Assembly (NCBI GenBank): GCA_027295365.1
Contig: JAPULD010000261.1
Span: forward strand, 1 to 6,357
Reading direction: 5' to 3'
Length of the DNA stretch: 6,357 bases
From: Planctomycetota bacterium
GTDB taxonomy: Bacteria; Planctomycetota; Phycisphaerae; Phycisphaerales; SM1A02
The number at the start of each line of letters is the position of its first letter. Position 1 is the first letter of the stretch. The notes under the pieces are model-generated. The model was given only the letters and a program-made list of their open reading frames with translations. It did not search any database and was not told where the DNA came from. Positions 1 through 5,470 of the stretch are shown here, one piece after another. Both the position numbers and the translations under genes were made by a program.

Positions 1-562
1 AGACCAATTGAGATCCCAATGTCGCGACGCCCCGGGCGGGACTGTCTCCACGCCCCAGCACCGCGGAAGGATCAAAGCCAACCCCGATCCAGGGTCGCTC
101 GACGAACGGATGCGAATGATCCGCGATCATCACCCCGAATCGCTCGGCATGGTTGGAAATCGAATCCAGCGCCGATCCGACCAGCCTCGCTGTATCCCCA
201 GAATCATCGTGGTTCAGAGATGGCAGGTTCATGCTGAGGGGAATTCGCCCCAGGTCCGCCGCGAGTTCTAGGGCTCCATGCGTGGCCCCGATGGCCCGAT
301 CGACATGGATCGGGTCATGAAAGTGATCGACGGGGATCCAGAAATCAATCCCCGCCACAATCAACTCGTGCCGTCGGAGGGTTCCCAATAAATCCCTTCT
401 CGCCGAACCATCAAGTTCACGAGGCTTCAGTCCGGGTTGCGTTGCGCTGAGTTGCACTGCGCGAAATCGAGCTTCACGAAGGCGATCGAACGCCAGTCTT
501 GGCTCAAGGTCGAACGAAGCGATCGTCGGGGCAAGCTGCAGGTTGTCAGGAGATTGATTCAT
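1..562 (-). CDS. Sugar phosphate isomerase/epimerase-like TIM-barrel protein (3' end beyond window)
   Basis: An open frame runs leftwards from an ATG at 562-560 to the window edge, giving 187 residues with no stop. I translated it directly from the complement. The sequence reads as the N-terminal half of an AP endonuclease 2 / xylose isomerase-like TIM barrel. Alternating strands are seen at about residues 33-39 (FRAVQLS), 67-75 (LIVAGIDFW), 107-113 (IPLSMNL), 143-148 (GVMIAD) and 158-164 (WIGVGFD), separated by helices. The segment PRELDGSARRDLLGTL (48-62) is wording I associate with planctomycetal members. Such proteins usually isomerise or epimerise sugars using a metal held by Glu/Asp/His. 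Where many members have a Glu at the end of the fourth strand (ALEN-like), this one has ADHSH, so activity is uncertain. It is divergent from moaE and has no strong ribosome binding site. The substrate cannot be inferred. Confidence is good that the gene is real and moderate for the family. Confidence 0.75.
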   Translation of the reverse strand, partial: MNQSPDNLQLAPTIASFDLEPRLAFDRLREARFRAVQLSATQPGLKPRELDGSARRDLLGTLRRHELIVAGIDFWIPVDHFHDPIHVDRAIGATHGALELAADLGRIPLSMNLPSLNHDDSGDTARLVGSALDSISNHAERFGVMIADHSHPFVERPWIGVGFDPSAVLGRGDSPARGVATLGSQLV

Positions 563-582
563 AAGACATCTTTGAAACTGTT

Positions 583-603
583 CCACGACCGTGTCGGTCT
601 TGC
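583..603 (+). repeat. Short GC-rich repeat, copy 1 (direct)
   Basis: This 21-base unit (CCACGACCGTGTCGG at its start) matches 19 of 21 positions with the unit at 614-634 and is also related, inverted, to 651-671. It begins only 21 bases upstream of the ATG of the minus-strand isomerase gene, so it lies where that gene's leader or promoter should be. It can compete with copy 2 for pairing with the inverted copy. Confidence 0.7.
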
Positions 604-609
604 TGACCA

Positions 610-675
610 TGTGCCACGGCCGTGTCGGTCGTGCGATCTCACCCGCTCAGACATGGCCGACACGGCCATGGCACA
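610..675. repeat. Inverted repeat / REP-like hairpin in divergent intergenic region
   Basis: The arms 610-633 and 652-675 pair over 24 positions: 21 Watson-Crick pairs, two G-U wobbles (629/656 and 631/654) and one mismatch (617/668). The loop is about 18 bases (634-651). The core reads GGCCGTGTCGG on one arm and CCGACACGGCC on the other. The hairpin lies between the divergent isomerase gene and moaE, so it is not at the 3' end of either, and there is no T-tract, which argues against an intrinsic terminator. With copy 1 at 583-603 it forms a cluster of three related units, as expected of a dispersed REP/MITE-like palindromic element. It could also be a regulatory site. The structure is seen directly; the function is inferred. 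Confidence 0.75.
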
Positions 676-756
676 CTTGTGTATCAGTGCCGGGAAGTGG
701 GCACGCTAATCGCTGAGTCCTCGTTCGCCAAGCAATCGCCCTGCTACCATGCCCAT

Positions 757-1212
757 GTGAGTGACTCGACGCCCATCATCGACGTGCAGATCCTCGATCA
801 TCCGGTGGAGGCCTTGCCCTTCGATCCGTATCCACAGCCTTCGGGTGGTGAATGCGTCTTTCTGGGACGCACCCGTTGCGAGACCCACCCCCGGCATGGG
901 AAATTGAAAAAGCTGAGCTACGAAGCGTATCGCCCCCTGGCCTTGCAGGTGCTCAACGATCTCGCCTCCGAGGCCGCGGATCGATTCGCCTGCCTGGCCG
1001 TGCGGATCCATCACGCGACGGGGGAGGTCCCTCCAGGTCAGGCCAGCGTGCTCATCCAGGTCGTCACGGCCCACCGGGCGGAATCGTTCGAGGCGGGCCG
1101 CTTTCTCATCGACAAGCTCAAAAAGCAAGTCCCCATCTGGAAACAGGAAGTCTGGGAAGATGGCACCACCTGGTCCAAGGGCACGCCGGTCAAGCGCGAG
1201 GACGCACCATGA
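757..1212 (+). CDS. moaE: Molybdopterin synthase catalytic (large) subunit MoaE
   Basis: MoaE works with the thiocarboxylated small subunit MoaD to insert two sulfurs into cyclic pyranopterin monophosphate, making molybdopterin in the cytoplasm. The 151-residue product has the usual MoaE length of about 150. Visible motifs are FLGRTR (35-40), LSYEAY (53-58), ASVLIQVV (96-103), the anion-binding His-Arg in HRAESFEA (106-113) and the active-site segment LKKQVPIWKQE (121-131). Its Lys122 and Lys129 match the two catalytic lysines of the E. coli enzyme, which are also seven residues apart. I chose the GTG at 757 because the family N-terminus fits it. An in-frame ATG at 622 would add 45 unrelated residues and start inside the hairpin repeat. 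No Shine-Dalgarno site is evident. It is the first gene of the operon, and its TGA overlaps the next ATG. No moaD lies beside it. Confidence 0.93.
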   Translation: MSDSTPIIDVQILDHPVEALPFDPYPQPSGGECVFLGRTRCETHPRHGKLKKLSYEAYRPLALQVLNDLASEAADRFACLAVRIHHATGEVPPGQASVLIQVVTAHRAESFEAGRFLIDKLKKQVPIWKQEVWEDGTTWSKGTPVKREDAP

Positions 1213-1841
1213 TGTCGGGTTGGTTCAAATTCATCTGCGTCCTGTATTGGCTGGCCATGATTTTCTGGATCGGTGCGATCATCACCGTCGCGATCGCCGC
1301 GATGAACACGTTCGGCACGCTGCCCGCCCCCGGAATGGGGGTTCAATTGGAATTATTCTCTTCCTATCCTACGGAACACCATGGTCGGCTCGCTGCGGGG
1401 ATGGTCATGGAGAAGAATTTCTTCGTGGCCGACGCCATCCAGATGTTCGCCATCCCGGTGGTGATCCTGACGCTCTTCCTGCAACTCTTCACCTTCCACA
1501 TGTCGATCAGGAAACCCGCCAACATCGTGCGCGCCGTCTGCCTCGTCGGGGCCGCGTTGGCGTTTGGCTGGTATGGACTCACAATTGCCCCGGGGATGAA
1601 TCGCGAACTGCGTACCTATTGGGAGGAGGCCAAGGCCGGAAATGTCGAGCAGGCCGAAATCCATCGGGCTGCCTTTGAAGTTGATCACCCGAGGGCCGAG
1701 CGCGTACTGCAGATCAATCTCATTCTGGTGCTGATCGGGGCCGGGGCCTCGGCGTGGGCGTTCGCTTCGTTCCATGTCACGAAACCCCCGGCCGGCTCGT
1801 TCCCGAAATACGAAACCCCGAGGCTCGCAAAAGATTCATGA
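1209..1841 (+). CDS. Four-helix integral membrane protein, DUF4149/TMEM205-like
   Basis: The product is 210 residues. Hydrophobic segments at about 7-33, 71-97, 106-128 and 166-188 predict four membrane helices. Between helices 1 and 2 is FGTLPAPG and a loop of about 35 residues. Before helix 4 is a segment FEVDHPRAERVLQINL that resembles the 'F..lH..s..ln' pattern at the last helix of DUF4149 proteins. That assignment is by recollection and is tentative. The family has no established biochemical role in bacteria. The first of two consecutive ATGs (1209 and 1212) overlaps the moaE stop as ATGA, so it is probably translated by coupling; the frame is open much further upstream, but that part only shadows moaE. 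Its own stop overlaps the nth start in the same way. The C-terminus (189-210) is polar and Pro/Lys-rich, probably exposed outside the membrane. Confidence 0.8.
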   Translation: MMSGWFKFICVLYWLAMIFWIGAIITVAIAAMNTFGTLPAPGMGVQLELFSSYPTEHHGRLAAGMVMEKNFFVADAIQMFAIPVVILTLFLQLFTFHMSIRKPANIVRAVCLVGAALAFGWYGLTIAPGMNRELRTYWEEAKAGNVEQAEIHRAAFEVDHPRAERVLQINLILVLIGAGASAWAFASFHVTKPPAGSFPKYETPRLAKDS

Positions 1842-2548
1842 CCACCACGAAAACAAAATCGAAATCCCCGACCTCCAAGGCCAAGTTTGATCTCCCCGAG
1901 AAATCCAAGGCTGATGTCGCCCGAGCCAAACGCATCCTCGATGGGCTCTACAAGGAATATCCCGATGCGCATTGCGAACTTGATTACACGAATGCGCACG
2001 AGTTGCTGATCGCGACGATCCTGTCCGCCCAGGCGACGGATGTGGGCGTGAACAAGGCCACCCCTGGTCTCTTCAAGGCCTATCCCACCCCCGGAAGCAT
2101 TGCGAAAACCACCCCCGCCAAGATCGAGACCTACATCAAGACGATCGGCCTCTTTCGCAACAAGGCCAAGTTCGTGCAGGGGGCAATGAAAAGCGTGGTC
2201 GAGAATTTCAATGGCGAAGTCCCCCAGACCATGAGAGACCTGATCTCCCTCCCGGGGGTTGCGAGGAAGACCGCCAACGTGGTGCTGGGCAATGCGTTCG
2301 ACATCAACGTGGGGGTCGTGGTCGATACGCACGTCATCAGGCTCAGCCAGCGTTTCGGGCTCAGTGAACACACCGATGCGAAGAAGATCGAGAAGGATCT
2401 CATGGCGCTGTTTCCTCGGGCTCACTGGACGATGTTGAGTCACCTGCTGATCTGGCATGGTCGCCGGGCGTGCAAAGCGAGGGGGGCGATGTGTGCCGAT
2501 CATCCCTTGTGCAAGAAATACTGTTCCAACGCGAAAGGCGGGGCGTGA
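1838..2548 (+). CDS. nth: Endonuclease III (DNA glycosylase/AP lyase)
   Basis: Endonuclease III removes oxidised pyrimidines from DNA and nicks the abasic site in base excision repair. The 236-residue product has LSAQATD (62-68), the helix-hairpin-helix LPGVARKTANVV (138-149) with catalytic Lys144, and the catalytic Asp163 in VVDTHVIRLSQRFG. One extra residue lies between Lys and Asp compared with E. coli (19 versus 18). The first 25 or so residues are a Lys/Ser/Thr-rich extension. The C-terminal 4Fe-4S region has four cysteines (212, 219, 225, 229) spaced C-x6-C-x5-C-x3-C rather than the usual C-x6-C-x2-C-x5-C; His222 stands where the third ligand is expected. The ATG at 1838 overlaps the upstream TGA (ATGA). 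In-frame upstream codons only shadow the membrane-protein gene. The family call is firm, while cluster occupancy is uncertain. Confidence 0.95.
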   Translation: MTTTKTKSKSPTSKAKFDLPEKSKADVARAKRILDGLYKEYPDAHCELDYTNAHELLIATILSAQATDVGVNKATPGLFKAYPTPGSIAKTTPAKIETYIKTIGLFRNKAKFVQGAMKSVVENFNGEVPQTMRDLISLPGVARKTANVVLGNAFDINVGVVVDTHVIRLSQRFGLSEHTDAKKIEKDLMALFPRAHWTMLSHLLIWHGRRACKARGAMCADHPLCKKYCSNAKGGA

Positions 2549-4182
2549 TGCGACAATTCCATGTGCTTTTGATGCTCTGCGCTCTCGGGTTGGTGATTCA
2601 AGGCGCGAAGGCCGACAACTACCCCCGCAATCCGGGAATCGATGTCCTGCATTACGTTTTCGACCTGACACTCAGCGACGAGACGGATTCGATTGAAGGC
2701 CATGCCACGGTTCACGTGCGATTCAACTCATCCGAAGTATCCACCTTTGCACTGGATCTTATTGGTCGCGAAGCCCGGGATTCGGAACGTGGCATGTTGG
2801 TGAGTGCAGTTCATCATGATGGTGCCGCCATCCCCTTTGCGCACATCAACAATCGTCTGACGATTAAGGTTAATCCCACTCCGACTCGAAGAGAGATTCG
2901 CCAGTATCAGATCGAGTACGAGGGTGTCCCCGCCGACGGGTTGATCATCGGGGCTAACAAGTATGGCGACCGCACGTTCTTTGGCGACAATTTCCCCAAC
3001 CGGGCACGGCACTGGCTGCCCACCCTCGATCATCCCTACGACAAGGCCACGTGCGAATTCATCATCACGTTTCCCGCCCATTACCAGATCATCGCGAGCG
3101 GGCTCCTGGTCGAGAAGACCGACCTGCCCCTGAGCGACATGCGCCTCACCCACTGGCGTCAGCAGGTCCCCATCTCCACCTACATGATGGTGATCGGGGT
3201 CGCGGAATTCGCGGTGCAGAATCTCGAACCCATCAATGGCATCCCGCTTTCCACCTGGGTCTATCCCCAGGATCGCCAGGCGGGCTTCGACGACTTCGCC
3301 GAGGCGGGCAAGGCCATTGCCTTCTACAGCGAATACATCGGCCCCTACCCCTATCGCAAGCTCGCCAACGTCCAGTCCAAGACCCGCTATGGGGGCATGG
3401 AGAACCCGGGCAACATCTTCTACAGCGAACGCGTCGTGCGCGGCACCCGATCCAACGAGGGCCTCATCGCCCACGAGATCGCCCACCAGTGGTTTGGCGA
3501 TTCCGTGACCACCAGCGACTGGAACCACATCTGGCTCAGCGAAGGGTTCGCGACCTACTTCACGCATTTGTACATGGAAGCGACGTATGGCCGCCCCCGG
3601 ATGGTCGAGGGGCTACAGCGCAACGTCCGGAGAATCGTCGCCTACCGCGATCGGCATCCAGATCTGGCCATCGTGGACCCCCGGATTCCCGTGGATGAAA
3701 TCCTCAGCGCCAATACGTATCAGAAGGCGGGCTGGGTGCTGCACATGCTGCGTCGAATCATCGGCGATGAGCACTTCCAGGAGTCGGCCCGGGCGTATTA
3801 CGCGCGATTCCGGGACGCCAACGCCCTGACCGAGGATTTTCAGAAGATCGTCGAGGAGATCTCGGGCCAGGATCTCGACTGGTTTTTCCAGCAGTGGTTC
3901 TACCAGCCGGGCTTGCCAGTCTACGAAGGTCACTGGTCCTACGACGCCCAAGCCAAACGAGTGAACCTCACGATCAACCAGGTCCAGACCGATGGCACTT
4001 TTTACGTCATGCCGATGGACATCGGCATCGTCTTCGATTCCAACGATGAGCCATTGATCAAGACGGTTCGCATCGATCAGAGGGAAAACACATTTTCGTT
4101 TCCCGTCGAGCACGAGCCGATCGATGTCGTGCTCGACCCCAACACGTGGTTATTGATGCAAGCGGAATTCAAAAAGGAGTAG
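2548..4182 (+). CDS. Secreted M1-family zinc aminopeptidase-like metallopeptidase
   Basis: M1 (gluzincin) peptidases remove N-terminal residues from peptides using one zinc. The 544-residue product has the full zinc site: His309-Glu310-x-x-His313 in HEIAHQWFGD, and Glu332 in WLSEGFATY, giving HExxH-x18-E. The substrate-binding exopeptidase motif is GGMEN (282-286) in place of the common GAMEN. The transition-state tyrosine is probably Tyr391 in TYQKAGWVLHML. An N-terminal signal peptide is clear: hydrophobic residues 6-18 then Ala-Lys-Ala (20-22), with likely cleavage before Asp23, so it acts outside the cytoplasm. The N-terminal beta saddle (about 30-230) precedes the catalytic domain, and a short beta domain (about 465-544) ends it. 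The large helical C-terminal domain of PepN is absent. The start ATG overlaps the nth stop as TGATG; a longer in-frame start at 2470 would bury the signal peptide. It is the last gene of the operon. Confidence 0.93.
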   Translation: MRQFHVLLMLCALGLVIQGAKADNYPRNPGIDVLHYVFDLTLSDETDSIEGHATVHVRFNSSEVSTFALDLIGREARDSERGMLVSAVHHDGAAIPFAHINNRLTIKVNPTPTRREIRQYQIEYEGVPADGLIIGANKYGDRTFFGDNFPNRARHWLPTLDHPYDKATCEFIITFPAHYQIIASGLLVEKTDLPLSDMRLTHWRQQVPISTYMMVIGVAEFAVQNLEPINGIPLSTWVYPQDRQAGFDDFAEAGKAIAFYSEYIGPYPYRKLANVQSKTRYGGMENPGNIFYSERVVRGTRSNEGLIAHEIAHQWFGDSVTTSDWNHIWLSEGFATYFTHLYMEATYGRPRMVEGLQRNVRRIVAYRDRHPDLAIVDPRIPVDEILSANTYQKAGWVLHMLRRIIGDEHFQESARAYYARFRDANALTEDFQKIVEEISGQDLDWFFQQWFYQPGLPVYEGHWSYDAQAKRVNLTINQVQTDGTFYVMPMDIGIVFDSNDEPLIKTVRIDQRENTFSFPVEHEPIDVVLDPNTWLLMQAEFKKE

Positions 4183-4250
4183 AGTCGAACGTGCGAATAA
4201 CATACCTGCTCCGTTTTCTTTCCCTTAGGAAAAAGGCAAGGGCATAATTT

Positions 4251-5189
4251 ATGCGAAAATTATTCGTAGTGAAAACGATACTTCAATCTATCGGTCTGTG
4301 TTTTTTATCCGTGATCATGGGGTGCGCTATGGAATTGTCAATGAATAATGGGCAAGAACTCTATCTGACTGAATACCCGCCAAGGGATACTCCCGTGCAT
4401 TTCAAGCCAGAGTTAATCCCGGAGGGACAATTGGCTCACGCCGGCGTTTTTACACCAGATCAAAACGAATATTATTATACGCTCTCTGATGCCAGCTTCA
4501 GCCAGTTTACGGTGATGTTCATAACGAACCTTGCTGACCAATGGACCGCTCCGAAAGAAGCCTTCTTCAACTCTTCATACCTGGAACATGGTGTCCATTT
4601 CACGGCAGATGGCCAGTGGGTTTACTTCAGCTCCACCCGACCGGTTGAAAAAGAAGAATTTTCAAGTGTCTGGCATATCTGGCGAAGCAAAAAGCTGGAA
4701 AATGGATGGAGCGATCCAGAATGGGTAGCCATACCAGGCATGGAGACCAAATCCACGTCTCACCCATCACTTGTTCGTTCGGGCCGTATGTATTTTCATA
4801 GTTCCAACCCGGATTTTAGTGATATGGCGTTGTATGTAACCGAGCCTGCAATGGGGGTGTTTACGAAGGCTAAAAAAATAGTATTTCCTGAAGGGGCAAA
4901 CCATAACACATTTACCCCATTCGTCGCACAAGACGAGTCATACATTCTCTTTGGCAAGAAATTTGATGATTTTCGTGAACACGAATTATACATATCATTT
5001 CGCGATCAGAACGCTTGGCAGGTTCCAAGAAGACTGCACGATAACATTAACACCAATAACCTAGGCAACCCGTACGTCACGCCCGATGGGCAGTACCTGT
5101 TTTATGCTTCAGGTCATTGGTCACTTAACGCGCCGCCTTATGACTGGGTGATAAAGTGGGTAAGTACAAAATCCGTATTTGCGCAGTAG
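4251..5189 (+). CDS. Predicted lipoprotein with PD40/TolB-like beta-propeller repeats
   Basis: The 312-residue product starts with a basic, hydrophobic leader ending in VIMGC, a lipobox-like site with the acylated cysteine at residue 25, so it is probably anchored in a membrane. The rest contains about five PD40-like blades: 61-80 (HAGVFTPDQNEYYYTLSD), 111-130 (HGVHFTADGQWVYFSS), 169-186, 219-236 and 270-288 (NPYVTPDGQYLFYASG). The 'TPDG..lfYaS' wording is typical of WD40-like propellers related to the TolB C-terminal domain. No catalytic residues are recognisable, so function is unknown; protein or ligand binding at the envelope is plausible. It is preceded by a 68-base gap rather than an overlap, so it may have its own promoter. 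Base use is strikingly AT-richer than its neighbours: 4861-4920 is 37% GC against 62% at 3481-3540. This suggests transfer from another lineage. Confidence 0.85.
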   Translation: MRKLFVVKTILQSIGLCFLSVIMGCAMELSMNNGQELYLTEYPPRDTPVHFKPELIPEGQLAHAGVFTPDQNEYYYTLSDASFSQFTVMFITNLADQWTAPKEAFFNSSYLEHGVHFTADGQWVYFSSTRPVEKEEFSSVWHIWRSKKLENGWSDPEWVAIPGMETKSTSHPSLVRSGRMYFHSSNPDFSDMALYVTEPAMGVFTKAKKIVFPEGANHNTFTPFVAQDESYILFGKKFDDFREHELYISFRDQNAWQVPRRLHDNINTNNLGNPYVTPDGQYLFYASGHWSLNAPPYDWVIKWVSTKSVFAQ

Positions 5190-5385
5190 AACTGCATAAA
5201 ATTTCGATAGCAATAACGAGGCAGGTCAGCTCGATAGATAATATCAAGAATCAAGCCTCAAGTAGAAACTGGCGAAGTCTGAAACTAAGAGATAAACGAA
5301 TCATGTAGGTTTCTTTAGGTACGCACCTTGTTCGATTCCTGCTTCCCTCACCTCCACCCCGGCCCCTGAATTTTCTTTATCGACT
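5190..5385. other. Non-coding gap between convergent genes; AT-rich part then GC-rich part
   Basis: From 5190 to about 5330 the DNA remains AT-rich like the preceding lipoprotein gene. It then changes to pyrimidine-rich, GC-richer sequence from about 5340. I see no complete gene, no convincing hairpin plus T-tract terminator for either convergent gene, and no full tRNA. The change in composition near 5330-5350 may mark the right boundary of a transferred segment. Confidence 0.5.
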
Positions 5386-5463
5386 TCACTCACCGAACTC
5401 CGCCAGCTTCGCCCGCCACTCGGCGGCCTTGTCCGGCTTGCCCCATTCGTCGTACAGGCGGCC
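5386..5463 (-). pseudogene. Orphan C-terminal scrap of a TPR-repeat protein
   Basis: Just downstream of the TPR gene's stop, in a different frame, 25 codons read GRLYDEWGKPDKAAEWR and then AKLAEFGE before a TGA at 5388-5386. This is the characteristic ending I know from planctomycetal TPR proteins and TPR-bearing Ser/Thr kinases ('LYEAWGKPDKAAEWRAKL'). It has no start or body of its own. It is probably left over from a paralogous gene or from recombination or frameshift at the 3' end of the neighbouring gene. The coding reading is seen directly; the history is inferred. Confidence 0.65.
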
Positions 5464-5470
5464 TGCTCTG

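Noticed and set aside
610..675. Hairpin as an intrinsic terminator or CRISPR-like repeat
   Set aside because: It lies between divergent gene starts, has no T-tract, and there is no regular repeat-spacer series beyond the three units.
8..709. Plus-strand open frames in the first 700 bases
   Set aside because: They oppose the isomerase-like gene on the minus strand, which reads as a coherent protein fold, and have no recognisable domains.
622..756. Upstream in-frame extension of moaE from the ATG at 622
   Set aside because: The 45 extra residues have no family similarity and the ATG lies inside the hairpin repeat; the GTG at 757 gives a normal-length MoaE.
852..1208. Long in-frame extension upstream of the membrane protein gene
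   Set aside because: It lies in an alternative frame across moaE, is Arg/Pro/Gly-rich as expected of a shadow, and would place a non-membrane stretch before helix 1. The ATGA overlap gives a better start.
1685..2671. Long minus-strand open frame (328 codons) across nth
   Set aside because: It is opposite a clear endonuclease III gene, with low-complexity Gly/Arg/His-rich composition and no recognisable motif. It is a shadow of high GC content.
2728..3567. Long minus-strand open frame (279 codons) across the M1 peptidase
   Set aside because: It is antisense to a gene with an intact zinc site; its Val/Gly/Asp-rich composition is typical of an antisense shadow.
5331..5342. tRNA T-loop-like sequence TTCGATTCCTGC near the edge of the AT-rich segment, suggesting a tRNA attachment site
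   Set aside because: The preceding bases do not pair to make a T stem, no acceptor or anticodon arm is found, and no integrase gene is present. It is probably chance.
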